Shown piece by piece: positions 52,403-64,000 of a DNA stretch of 64,000 bases. Source of the stretch: Amycolatopsis sp. A133. GTDB taxonomy: Bacteria; Actinomycetota; Actinomycetes; Mycobacteriales; Pseudonocardiaceae. Location of the stretch: the NCBI RefSeq assembly GCF_031082405.1, contig NZ_JAVHJU010000003.1, forward strand, positions 127,219 through 191,218, in the 5' to 3' direction. Position numbers and translations under genes: made by a program. How positions within the stretch are numbered: the stretch's first letter is position 1; each line of letters begins with the position of its first letter. A model generated the notes under the pieces. The model was not told where the DNA came from. It saw only the letters and a program-made list of their open reading frames with translations, and ran no database searches.

Positions 52403-53122
52403 ATGAAGATCGTCCTCATCACCGGAGCCAGCAGCGGCATCGGGCGCGCCACCGCGCTGCGCCTGGCCCGCGAAGGCCACCACGTCGTGCTCGGCGCCCG
52501 GCGCGAAGACCGGCTGGCCGCGCTGGCGAAGGAGATCCACGACGCCGGCGGCACCGCCGACGTCCACCGCCTCGACGTCACCGACCGCGCGGGCGTCGCC
52601 GCGTTCGCCGGCGCCGCCGTCGAAGCGCACGGGCGGATCGACGTCTTCGTCGCCAACGCGGGCGTGATGCCGTTGTCGCGGCTGGACTCCCTGCACGTCG
52701 ACGAGTGGGACCGGATGATCGACGTCAACGTCCGCGGCCTGCTGCACGGGATCGCGGCCGTGCTGCCGCACTTCCGGCGCCGGAGCGGCGGGCACTTCGT
52801 GACGATCGCCTCCACGGGCGCGCACGAAGTCGTGCCCACAGCCGCGGTCTACTGCGGGACCAAGTACGCGGCCCGGGCGATCACCGAGGGCCTGCGGCTG
52901 GAAGCCGGCCCCGGCGTCCGCGTGACGACGATCTCGCCCGGCGTCACCGAGTCCGAGCTGGCGGACTCGATCACCGAACCGGGCGCGCAGGAAGCGATGC
53001 GCGCCTACCGCGCGGTGACCCTGCCGGCGGACGCCATCGCCGGGGCCGTCTCCTACGCGATCGGCCAGCCGGAGGCCGTCGACGTCAACGAGATCATCGT
53101 GCGGCCCACCGCCCAGCGGTGA
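52403..53122 (+). CDS. SDR-family oxidoreductase
   Basis: A 239-residue classical short-chain dehydrogenase. The cofactor loop is TGASSGIG at residues 7-14, ANAG is at about 88-91, and the catalytic pair is YCGTK near residues 151-155 with the serine in FVTIAST. It would reduce or oxidise a small carbonyl or alcohol with NADP(H) or NAD(H). ATG 52403 has GGAAGGAA upstream. It follows a frameshifted MmyB-type regulator gene, a pairing seen often in actinomycetes. Substrate unknown. Confidence 0.93.
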   Translation: MKIVLITGASSGIGRATALRLAREGHHVVLGARREDRLAALAKEIHDAGGTADVHRLDVTDRAGVAAFAGAAVEAHGRIDVFVANAGVMPLSRLDSLHVDEWDRMIDVNVRGLLHGIAAVLPHFRRRSGGHFVTIASTGAHEVVPTAAVYCGTKYAARAITEGLRLEAGPGVRVTTISPGVTESELADSITEPGAQEAMRAYRAVTLPADAIAGAVSYAIGQPEAVDVNEIIVRPTAQR

Positions 53123-53125
53123 CGC

Positions 53126-53995
53126 TCAGCGCTCCAGCTCCGCGATGACGCGCGGTATCTGCGCCACCAGCTCACGTGCCAGCAGACCGGTGCTGCCGGT
53201 GTCCGGGATCAGCCGCTGGCCGGCCACGGCGTGGACGTGCGTCGCCCAGCAGGCCGCCTGGTCGGGGGCCGCGCCGCGGGCGAGGAAGCCGCCCGTCAGG
53301 CCGGCCAGCACGTCGCCGCTGCCCGATGTGGCCAGCCCGACGTGGCCGCTGCCGTCCCGCCAGGTGCGGCCGCCCGGCTCGGCGACCACGCCCATGAGCA
53401 GCACCACCCCGCCGTAGCGCCCGGCGATCCGCACCGCCGTTTCCAGGTCGTCGACGTCCTTTTCCTCGCAGCCGTCGAGGTAGGCGGCTTCGACCCGGTT
53501 CGGGGTGAGGAGCAGCCGGCCCGCCAAGGGCTCCGCCAGTGACGGGGCCCGGCTCAGCGCGCCGAGCGCGAACGCGTCGAGCACCACCCGGGTGTCCGGG
53601 GCGATGGCGGGCACCAGCTCCCGCAACAGCTCTTCGGTCTCCGACACGCCGGTGAGGCCGGGGCCGACCACGACGGCGCGCGCGTCGGGCAGGACCTCGG
53701 CCAGGCGGTCGACGGCGCCGGCGCCGATCGCGCCGGTGCCGGTCTCCGGCAGCCCGAACACCGACGACTCGGGCACCGAGACGCCGAGGGTCGAAGCGTG
53801 CCGTTCGGCGACCGCCAGCTGCAGCGTGCCGGCACCGGCGCGCAAGGCGGCGGTGCCGGACAGCGCCGGCGCGCCGGGCACGGTCCGGGCGCCGCCGACG
53901 ACGAGCACGGTGCCCCGGTCTTCGACGCCGATCCGCCAGTCCCTCAGCAGGGCCGGGCTGATCGGCGCCGGGTCAGGAGAGCTGCTGCGCGGCAT
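53126..53995 (-). CDS. ADP-dependent NAD(P)H-hydrate dehydratase
   Basis: A 289-residue ribokinase-like enzyme that repairs damaged (hydrated) NADH and NADPH. The segments VLVVGGARTVPGAPALSGTAALRAGAG, VVGPGLTG, LTPNRVEAAYL and the conserved SGSGDVLAGLTGGFLARG near residue 225 identify the NnrD/YjeF C-terminal family. The NnrE epimerase part found in fused YjeF proteins is absent, so the epimerase must be encoded elsewhere. ATG 53995 overlaps the upstream phosphatase gene by 23 bases, so the two are cotranscribed. Confidence 0.9.
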   Translation of the reverse strand: MPRSSSPDPAPISPALLRDWRIGVEDRGTVLVVGGARTVPGAPALSGTAALRAGAGTLQLAVAERHASTLGVSVPESSVFGLPETGTGAIGAGAVDRLAEVLPDARAVVVGPGLTGVSETEELLRELVPAIAPDTRVVLDAFALGALSRAPSLAEPLAGRLLLTPNRVEAAYLDGCEEKDVDDLETAVRIAGRYGGVVLLMGVVAEPGGRTWRDGSGHVGLATSGSGDVLAGLTGGFLARGAAPDQAACWATHVHAVAGQRLIPDTGSTGLLARELVAQIPRVIAELER

Positions 53996-54692
53996 CGTCG
54001 TCCGCCGTCGGTGGGGTGTCGGTGGCGTGCAGGTGGCCGACCTCCTGGGCCAGCACCATCGTGAACCCGCCGTCGGAGTCGCGCTCCCAGGCCGTCACCG
54101 AGCCGTTCGGGACCTCGGTGGCGTCGGCGGCGCGCAGCAGGTCGGGTTCGGGCAGTCCTTCGAGCAGGTAGCGCAGGGCGAAGACGGTCATTTCGTGCGC
54201 GGCCAGCAGCACGCGCTTCCCGGCGTGCTCGACGCTCAGCTCGTTCAGGAGGGACCGCAGCCGCAGCACGACGTCCGCCCAGGACTCCCCGCCGGGCGGC
54301 CGGTAGTAGAACTTGCCCAGCCGCCGCTTGCGCTGCAGCTCGTCGGGCCACCGCTCGCGGACGCCGTGCGAAGTCAGCAGATCCAGCACGCCGAGCTCGC
54401 GGTCGCGCAGCCGTTCGTCGGGGATGATCGCCACGCCGTCGGGCGCGGCGAGCCGGGCGGTGTCCCAGGCCCGGCGGTAGGTGGAGGTGAGCACGAGGTC
54501 CGGCGGGCGCTCGGCGAAGAACTTCCCCGCGGCCTCCGCCTGTTCCCGCCCCAGGTCCGTCAGCGGCACGTCGGCGTCGCGTTCGGCGATGTCGATCACG
54601 TCCGCGCCGGCCGCCTCCGCCTCTTCCCTGGCCACGTTCCCGGTGCTCTGGCCGTGCCGCAGCAGACCCACCCAGTCCAAGTCGACGTTCAC
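53973..54692 (-). CDS. Histidine phosphatase family protein
   Basis: A 239-residue phosphoglycerate mutase-like phosphatase. The phosphorylated histidine is in LLRHGQSTGN at about residues 10-19, the second histidine is in AAHEMTVFALRY and the acidic partner is in DRELGVLD. An extra R/K-rich segment (RWPDELQRKRRLGKFYYRPPGGESW) lies in the middle and is common in proteins of the broad-specificity type. GTG 54692 is the start. It shares an operon with the NAD(P)H-hydrate dehydratase and is divergent from the SpoIIE gene. Confidence 0.9.
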   Translation of the reverse strand: MNVDLDWVGLLRHGQSTGNVAREEAEAAGADVIDIAERDADVPLTDLGREQAEAAGKFFAERPPDLVLTSTYRRAWDTARLAAPDGVAIIPDERLRDRELGVLDLLTSHGVRERWPDELQRKRRLGKFYYRPPGGESWADVVLRLRSLLNELSVEHAGKRVLLAAHEMTVFALRYLLEGLPEPDLLRAADATEVPNGSVTAWERDSDGGFTMVLAQEVGHLHATDTPPTADDDAAQQLS

Positions 54693-54774
54693 GACGGGCT
54701 GGTTACCCCGGGAGACCCGCCGTCGAAACCCGGGATGGTTAGGCCCGCAAAGGACTTGCGGCTAGGGTCGTCCC

Positions 54775-55998
54775 ATGTCGCGAAGTCTCGACGCCCACGA
54801 CCGGCTGCAGCAGCTGGAGACGATCATCGGTACCCCGGCCGAACACCTCGGCCTGCCCGAGCTGCTCGCCGAAACCCTGCGGCGCCTGCGCGACGTCATG
54901 CAGGTCGACACCGCGACCGTGCTGCGCTACCAGGCCAATGGCCGCCATCTCGTGGCCACCGCGGCGGCCGGCATCGAAGAAGAGGTCCACCAGGGCGTGC
55001 GGGTGCCGGTGGGCAGCGGCTTCGCCGGCCGGGTCGCGCTCGAGCGGGCGCCCGTCATCCTCGACCACGTCGACGAAACCACCGTCGTGAACTCCCTGCT
55101 GTGGGAGCGGGGCCTGCATTCCATGCTCGGCGTGCCGATGATGGCCGGGAACGAGCTCGTCGGCGTCCTGCACGTCGGCTCGGTGACCCGCCGGCAGTTC
55201 GGCGAGTCCGAAGTGGCCACGATGCAGCTGCTCGCCGACCGCCTCGCCATGGTCATCCAGGTCGAGGCGCTCGAGGAGAACCGCACCGCCACGATGGCGC
55301 TGCAGCGCAGCCTGCTGCCCAGCAGCCTGCCCGAGGTGCCCGGATTGGCCTTCGGCGCCCGGTACGTCCCCGGTGCGGAGACCGGGCTCGGCGGTGACTG
55401 GTACGACCTGTTCACCCTGCCGGGCGATCGGCTCGGCGTCGTGATGGGCGACGTCTCCGGCCACGGCCTCGACGCGGCCGTGATCATGGGGCGGCTGCGC
55501 AGTGCCCTGCGCGCCTACGCCCTCGACTGCGAAAGCCCCGCCGAGGTGCTCGCCAAGCTCGACCGCAAGGCCAACCACTTCGAACACGGCGCGATGGCGA
55601 CGGTGGCCTACGGGATCATCGGCCCGGGCCGTGACTCGCTGACGTTGTCCCTCGCCGGGCACCTGCCCCCGGTGCTCGCCCTGCCCGGGGAGCCCGCCCG
55701 GCTGGCCGACGCTCCCCCGGATCCCCCGATCGGGCTGACCATCGGCACGCCCGAACGGCGCACCACCGTGATCGACCTGCCGGTCGACGGCGTGCTGGTG
55801 CTCTACACCGACGGGCTGGTGGAGCGGCGCGACCGGCCGGTGGACGTGGGCATGCAGCAGCTGGCGGAAGCCGTGCGCACCGGGGACCCCGAACGGGTCT
55901 GCGCACAGGTCATGGCCAAGATGATCGGCAACCGGCCGGCCCAGGACGACGTGGCCCTGCTGGCCATCCGGCGGCGGACCGTCCCGGCCGGCAGCTGA
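54775..55998 (+). CDS. GAF-SpoIIE (PP2C) phosphatase
   Basis: A 407-residue RsbU-type phosphatase. The N-terminal GAF domain spans about residues 20-170, and the PP2C/SpoIIE domain follows to the end, with metal aspartates in [31 protein letters not shown] and the final AQDDVALL. It would dephosphorylate a STAS partner and so free a sigma factor. ATG 54775 is the start. It lies between the divergent histidine phosphatase gene and the convergent STAS gene at 56017, and is the first part of a partner-switching island. Confidence 0.93.
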   Translation: MSRSLDAHDRLQQLETIIGTPAEHLGLPELLAETLRRLRDVMQVDTATVLRYQANGRHLVATAAAGIEEEVHQGVRVPVGSGFAGRVALERAPVILDHVDETTVVNSLLWERGLHSMLGVPMMAGNELVGVLHVGSVTRRQFGESEVATMQLLADRLAMVIQVEALEENRTATMALQRSLLPSSLPEVPGLAFGARYVPGAETGLGGDWYDLFTLPGDRLGVVMGDVSGHGLDAAVIMGRLRSALRAYALDCESPAEVLAKLDRKANHFEHGAMATVAYGIIGPGRDSLTLSLAGHLPPVLALPGEPARLADAPPDPPIGLTIGTPERRTTVIDLPVDGVLVLYTDGLVERRDRPVDVGMQQLAEAVRTGDPERVCAQVMAKMIGNRPAQDDVALLAIRRRTVPAGS

Positions 55999-56016
55999 CG
56001 CGGCCGGGACGACTCG

Positions 56017-56400
56017 TCAGGACGCGGCCAGCGCCGCTTCCCGGGTCGGGTACAGCGAAAGGCTGTCCTCGAGCCCGGTCAGCTGGATCGGGCGCAGGGT
56101 GGCCCGGCCGGACACGACGATCCGCACCGCGGTGCCGGAGCCGGCGTTGCGGTGGATCGTCAGCAACGCGGTCAAGCCGGGCGAGGCCAGGAACTCGACG
56201 CGGCTCAGGTCGACCACCAGCACCGGCGGCTGGTCCGCCAGCGCTTCGTCGGCGGCTTGCACGAGAGCCGGTGCGGTGGTCGTGTCCACGTCCCCGGCAA
56301 CCTCGACGACGACCGCTTCGTCTTGCTCCGTCCGGGCGATCCGGAATTCGCCGAACGGCACAGCGGTGGCCGAGCTTTCGACGTGGGCGTGCTCGGTCAT
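56017..56400 (-). CDS. STAS-domain anti-anti-sigma factor-like protein (1)
   Basis: A 127-residue protein whose last 100 residues form a STAS domain. The strand-loop VVDLSRVEFLASPGLTALL (about residues 62-80) includes S73, the site normally phosphorylated by an RsbW-type kinase. It starts at ATG 56400 and is convergent with the GAF-SpoIIE gene, which ends 18 bases away. It probably binds an anti-sigma factor in its unphosphorylated form. It is one of three STAS proteins in this region. Confidence 0.9.
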   Translation of the reverse strand: MTEHAHVESSATAVPFGEFRIARTEQDEAVVVEVAGDVDTTTAPALVQAADEALADQPPVLVVDLSRVEFLASPGLTALLTIHRNAGSGTAVRIVVSGRATLRPIQLTGLEDSLSLYPTREAALAAS

Positions 56401-56567
56401 GTGGTTTCTCCTCGCCTTCGGCAGCCCTCCGGCAGATCCGGTGGGCGTGGTTGACTACGAAGGCTGTGTGCTCAACCCCTGCCAATCATGCCTGCCCGGG
56501 CGGCACGCCGCCGTCTCAGCACCCCCTCGGCTTCCCGCCGCGCCCTGGAACAGGCAGGATGGGCGCC

Positions 56568-56948
56568 ATGGGTGATCGCGACGTGACCGGGGACTCACCG
56601 GGCGACGAGGTCGGCTCGGCCGGCTCGGTGGCGCTGGAGCACCGCGACGGCACGGCGGTATTGCACGTCGACGGCGCCCTCGACCTCGCCCTGGCCCCGG
56701 AATTGCGCCGGTTGGCCGAACGGGCGGCGCGGCTGCGGCCCGAACTGCTCGTCATCGACCTCACCGGCGTCACCTTCCTGGCTTCGGCGGGGATGGCCGA
56801 ACTCGTCCGGGCGCACCGCGGGCCCGCCGCTTCGGCGCCGCTGCGGGTGGTGGCCACCGGCCGGATCACCCTGCGTCCGCTGGAACTGACCCGGCTGGTC
56901 GACGAGCTCGCCATCTACCCGTCCCTGTCCGACGCGCTGGTTCGCTGA
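56568..56948 (+). CDS. STAS-domain anti-anti-sigma factor-like protein (2)
   Basis: A 126-residue STAS protein. The phosphorylation loop [21 protein letters not shown] has its serine (S72) in the standard place. ATG 56568 has AGGA about eight bases upstream. ATG 56559 is possible. It overlaps the next SpoIIE gene (TGATG), so it and its phosphatase are translationally coupled. It has the same sequence pattern as the divergent STAS protein at 56017, and the two may be a duplicated pair. Confidence 0.9.
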   Translation: MGDRDVTGDSPGDEVGSAGSVALEHRDGTAVLHVDGALDLALAPELRRLAERAARLRPELLVIDLTGVTFLASAGMAELVRAHRGPAASAPLRVVATGRITLRPLELTRLVDELAIYPSLSDALVR

Positions 56949-58528
56949 TGACGGCCCGGGCGGAGTTCGACACGGTGCTCGAGGCCGTGCGCCGGGTCTT
57001 CGTCGACGGCGAGGGCACTCCGGCGGCGACCGCGATCCACCCTCTCGGCCCGGCCGAAGTCCGCGCGGTGCTCGGCGACCACGTCGCGGCGGAGGTGACC
57101 GACCGGGCGGTCCTCGCGGACCTGGTGCCCGGCCGGGAGATCACCCGCGCGGTCGCCGTCGCCGCCGAGGGCGGCCGGCGCGGCGCGTTGGTCTACACGA
57201 CCCAGGAGGCCGGTGACCTGCCCGGGGCCGTCGCCACCGCCATCGAAGCCGCCACCGCGGACCTGGCCGGCACCGTCCGGCGGTTGCGGGCCGAAGCCGC
57301 GGTGCTCGACGCGCTGCATTCCACCGGCCGCGAACTGACCGCGCAGCTGGACATCGGCCGGATGGTGCAGGACGCGACCGACGCGGCCACCAAGGCGACC
57401 GGCGCCCAGTTCGGCGCTTTCTTCTACAACCTGATCGACGAGTTGGGCGAGTCGTACACGCTGTACACGATTTCGGGCGTGCCACGGGAGGCCTTCGCCC
57501 GGTTCCCGATGCCGCGCAACACGGCCGTGTTCGGGCCGACCTTCGACGGGTTCGGCACCGTGCGCAGCCCCGACATCACGCAGGACGCGCGGTTCGGGAA
57601 GAACGCGCCGCACCACGGGATGCCGGAGGGGCACCTGCCGGTGTGCAGTTACCTGGCGGTCTCGGTGATCAGCCCCACATCCGGGGAGGTGCTCGGCGGG
57701 TTCTTCTTCGGCCACCCGGAGCCGGACCGGTTCACCGCGCGGCACGAATACCTCGCGGAGGGCATCGCCGCCTACTCGGCCATCGCGCTGGACAACGCCC
57801 GGCTCTACGAACGCGAGCGCACCCTCGCCAGCGAGCTGTCCCGCAGCATGCAACCGGTCGCCCCGCCCACCCCGGGCCTCGACGTGCTCACCCGGTACCT
57901 GCCCGCGGCGACCGGGAGCAAGATCGGCGGCGACTGGTTCGACGTGATCCGGCTGCCGTCCGGCGCGACCGCGTTCGTCATCGGCGACGTGGTCGGCCAC
58001 GGCGTCACCGCCGCGACGGTGATGGGCCAGGTCCGGACGGCCATCCGCAGCTACGCCCTGCTGGGACTCCCCCCGTCGGAGGTTTTGCGCAACGTCTCCG
58101 AACTGACCGGCGGGCTGTTCGGCGAAAGCTTCGTGACCTGCTTCTACGCGGTCCACCGCCCGTCCGACGACTCGCTCGTCTACGCGAACGCCGGCCACCT
58201 GCCCGCGATCCTGGTCCGCCCGGGCGAACCGCCCGAGCAGATCGGCGAGGCACTGGCGCAGCCGCTGGGCGTCGGCTCGGCCTTCCCCCAGCGCACCGCG
58301 GGCTTCCCGGCGGGCGCGGACCTGGTGCTCTACACCGACGGGCTGGTCGAAAGCCGCACCCGTGACCTCACTCTGGGCATCGAATGGCTGCTGGCGGGTA
58401 TACCCGGATTGCTGACCGCGTCCGACCTCGGCACGGCGTGGGACAAACTCGTCGACGAACTGACGCGCGGACGGCACGACGACGACATCGCTGTGATCCA
58501 CGTGCGCCACCGCGGAGAGGAAGCCTGA
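56948..58528 (+). CDS. GAF-SpoIIE (PP2C) phosphatase (2)
   Basis: A 526-residue RsbU-type phosphatase. An N-terminal region of about 110 residues has no named domain. A GAF domain follows (about 120-285, [26 protein letters not shown]), then the PP2C domain ([39 protein letters not shown]). It begins at ATG 56948, overlapping the STAS stop, and overlaps the HATPase gene start by one base (TGATG). STAS, phosphatase and kinase are thus one operon. Confidence 0.93.
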   Translation: MTARAEFDTVLEAVRRVFVDGEGTPAATAIHPLGPAEVRAVLGDHVAAEVTDRAVLADLVPGREITRAVAVAAEGGRRGALVYTTQEAGDLPGAVATAIEAATADLAGTVRRLRAEAAVLDALHSTGRELTAQLDIGRMVQDATDAATKATGAQFGAFFYNLIDELGESYTLYTISGVPREAFARFPMPRNTAVFGPTFDGFGTVRSPDITQDARFGKNAPHHGMPEGHLPVCSYLAVSVISPTSGEVLGGFFFGHPEPDRFTARHEYLAEGIAAYSAIALDNARLYERERTLASELSRSMQPVAPPTPGLDVLTRYLPAATGSKIGGDWFDVIRLPSGATAFVIGDVVGHGVTAATVMGQVRTAIRSYALLGLPPSEVLRNVSELTGGLFGESFVTCFYAVHRPSDDSLVYANAGHLPAILVRPGEPPEQIGEALAQPLGVGSAFPQRTAGFPAGADLVLYTDGLVESRTRDLTLGIEWLLAGIPGLLTASDLGTAWDKLVDELTRGRHDDDIAVIHVRHRGEEA

Positions 58529-58944
58529 TGACCGACCCCCTCCCCCCGGACGCACCCGCTCCCCCGGCCCCGTTCCACCGGCGCTCGGCCGCGGTGGCCG
58601 ACCGGCTGCCGGCGCTGCGGGAAGCACTGGCCCGGTGGCTGGCCACGCTCCACCTCACCCTCGAACGGCGCGAAGACATCGTCTTGGCCGGCTACGAGGC
58701 AATGGCCAACTCGGCCGAGCACGCTTATCCCGACGGAGAAGCGGGCCCCATCGACGTCCGGGCCGAAGCGCTGCCCGGGCGGCTGACGGTGACGGTCACC
58801 GACTACGGCACCTGGCGGCCGCCGGTCGCGACGAACGGGCTGCGGGGCCGCGGCCTGCTGCTCATCGACAACCTCGCCGATCACTGCGCGCAGGTGCACC
58901 GGGACGACGGCACCACGGTCACGATGACCTGGCTGACCGGCTGA
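58528..58944 (+). CDS. RsbW-like HATPase protein (anti-sigma)
   Basis: A 138-residue protein with a complete HATPase fold: the N-box YEAMANSAEHAYPDG at about residues 53-67, G1 VTDYGTWRPP (the G1 glycine is reduced), and G2 RGRGLLLIDNL at about 104-114. It should bind ATP and phosphorylate the STAS protein of its operon. It is the third gene of the STAS-phosphatase-kinase operon, starting with a one-base overlap. The usual sigma factor is not next to it. Confidence 0.9.
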   Translation: MTDPLPPDAPAPPAPFHRRSAAVADRLPALREALARWLATLHLTLERREDIVLAGYEAMANSAEHAYPDGEAGPIDVRAEALPGRLTVTVTDYGTWRPPVATNGLRGRGLLLIDNLADHCAQVHRDDGTTVTMTWLTG

Positions 58945-59035
58945 GCACCGCGCCCGGACTGCCGCCGACGCACGCGCAGCAGGGGCGTGCCCGGTCGAGT
59001 AGGCTCGGCCGGCGTCCGCGTGAACCTGGAGTGTG

Positions 59036-63111
<4,076 letters not shown>

Positions 63112-63115
<4 letters not shown>

Positions 63116-63414
63116 CGACGGCACTCACGCTGGTCAGCGGCCCGGGCGACGACGGGGAGCGGGTCCTGACCGTCACCGGCGAGATCGACATGAGCAACGC
63201 GGCGGAGTTCGGCGCGGCGCTGGACCGCGAGCTGACGCCGGGGACGGCCGTCACCGTGGACTTGACCGGGGTGGCCTACCTCGACAGCGCCGGCGTCGCG
63301 GTGCTGTTCGACCGGGCAGGCGGAAACGACCTGCAGCTGGTCGCGTCGCGGTTGCTCGACCGGGTGCTGCGGGTGTCGGGGCTGACGCAAGTTACGAAGG
63401 TCATGATCCGCTGA
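63112..63414 (+). CDS. STAS-domain anti-anti-sigma factor-like protein (3)
   Basis: A 100-residue STAS protein. VDLTGVAYLDSAGVAVLFDRA includes the phosphorylatable serine near residue 57. GTG 63112 overlaps the stop of the hybrid kinase by four bases, so it is its direct partner: the C-terminal HATPase of the kinase could phosphorylate it, and the PP2C domain could dephosphorylate it. The other two STAS proteins lie at 56017 and 56568. Confidence 0.92.
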
Positions 63415-63670
63415 ACGGTTGACCGCCGGTAAACGGGGTAAGCAGGCCGCAGCGACGGCCGTGGGGTGGGTTGTGCTGCCGTCCGTCGCGAGGTGGCCCC
63501 GGCACCCAACCCACGACGTTCAGCAGTGAGCGGCGGGCCGGAGCCACCGTCCTCTTCCTTCCCGGTGTTGCCGCAGCGTTGTTGCAGAATGCGCACCGGA
63601 CGCGAGTAAGGTTCTGCCGTTCCGTTGAGCAGCAGCGGTTCAGCACCTGCCGCAGCCGTCCGGGACGGAG
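63415..63670. promoter_or_regulatory. Non-coding region upstream of the last gene, weak SigB-like promoter
   Basis: No gene is supported in these 256 bases. At 63417-63441 a GGTT is followed after 15 bases by GGGTAA, which approaches the stress sigma consensus GNNT-N14-16-GGGTAY but has the last base wrong. It lies about 230 bases before the next start, so a long leader or another promoter would be needed. The match is weak. Confidence 0.3.
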
Positions 63671-64000
63671 ATGACACCAGTGACCGGTGAGTCGATCCTG
63701 CCCGAGCACCTCGACGAGCTGACCGCCGCCATGACGGACCTCACCGGTGCGCTGGAAACCGAACCCGTCGAAGCGGAGATCCTCGAGGCCGTCTGCGCCG
63801 AGGCCGTCCGCGCCGTGCCCGGCGCCGACATGGCCAGCATCACCGCGATCCGGGACGGCGAGCCGACGACCGCGGCCTCCACCGACGAGGCGGCCGTCGA
63901 GATCGACCGCGCCCAGTACGCGGCGGGCGCGGGTCCCTGCCTGCAGGCCGCGTCGACCGGCGAGATCGTCCGGGTGCCCCTCGCCACCGCGGGCACAGCG
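63671..64000 (+). CDS. GAF-domain protein (ANTAR type), truncated by window end
   Basis: The gene runs off the right edge, so 110 residues are visible. A GAF domain is present (VCAEAVRAVPGADMASITAIRDG, then YAAGAGPCLQAASTGEIVRV); GxGPCLxA is the pattern of GAF-ANTAR RNA-binding antiterminators of actinomycetes. The ANTAR part would lie beyond the edge, so that assignment is inferred. ATG 63671 is the likely start; GTG 63680 is an alternative. It follows the STAS gene and belongs to the same stress-signalling neighbourhood. Confidence 0.75.
   Translation, partial: MTPVTGESILPEHLDELTAAMTDLTGALETEPVEAEILEAVCAEAVRAVPGADMASITAIRDGEPTTAASTDEAAVEIDRAQYAAGAGPCLQAASTGEIVRVPLATAGTA

Noticed and set aside
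63417..63441. Stress sigma (SigB-type) promoter
   Set aside because: The last base of the -10 element does not fit and the start of the next gene is about 230 bases away, so it is only mentioned as a weak possibility.

Overview
The window looks like chromosome of a high-G+C actinomycete of the Pseudonocardiaceae, most likely Amycolatopsis or a close relative. The reasons are a base composition near 70 percent G+C, frequent GTG starts, many 4-base GTGA/ATGA stop-start overlaps, F420-type oxidoreductases, DUF6480 and DUF3072 proteins, a PknG-like kinase and a RipA-like NlpC/P60 hydrolase. I saw no rRNA, tRNA, CRISPR array, prophage or insertion sequence. The genus is inferred from gene content only.

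Layout: 1-3.3 kb holds the end of an aryl-aldehyde dehydrogenase with an aromatic-acid transporter, then small stress proteins and a divergent hsp18/regulator pair around a RheA-type operator. 3.3-9.6 kb holds an F420-dependent oxidoreductase, a stand-alone SEFIR protein, an ArsR/CDF metal-efflux pair, a DeoR/MFS pair, a TetR regulator and a phosphotransferase. 9.6-12.8 kb holds a sugar isomerase/Gfo-Idh operon and a DUF574 methyltransferase. 12.8-20.8 kb is a six-gene leftward operon: trypsin-like protease, PknG-like kinase, VWA/zinc-ribbon protein, four-helix membrane protein, solute-binding lipoprotein and a Trypco1 protein. I consider it the most interesting system in the window. Its kinase reading frame is broken near its 3' end.

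20.9-26.8 kb holds a YtrA-type GntR/ABC operon, a cyclase/ThDP-enzyme pair and a secreted protein. The same 24-base operator precedes both the GntR gene and the secreted-protein gene. 26.8-32.8 kb holds a DUF222-HNH protein, an Lrp regulator divergent from a fused indolepyruvate oxidoreductase, and an orphan response regulator. 32.9-41.5 kb is ordinary accessory metabolism and regulation: azoreductase/MarR, CPBP protease, NAD-binding protein, EamA/LysR, LysR/threonine dehydratase and an LLM oxidoreductase. 41.6-47.3 kb holds cell-wall hydrolases, small proteins, a short Rho paralogue and an RsbW-like protein. 47.4-53.1 kb holds a three-domain xylan esterase-xylanase, a PhoD-like phosphatase, a frameshifted HTH regulator and an SDR.

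54.8-64 kb is a partner-switching island: three SpoIIE-type phosphatases (one inside a 1360-residue hybrid kinase), three STAS proteins, a separate HATPase and a GAF protein that runs off the window. With further HATPase proteins at 33 and 46 kb, this region appears rich in anti-sigma/anti-anti-sigma control. Two genes (kinase near 17.38 kb, HTH regulator near 52.05 kb) carry apparent one-base frameshifts, which may be genuine or may be sequence errors.
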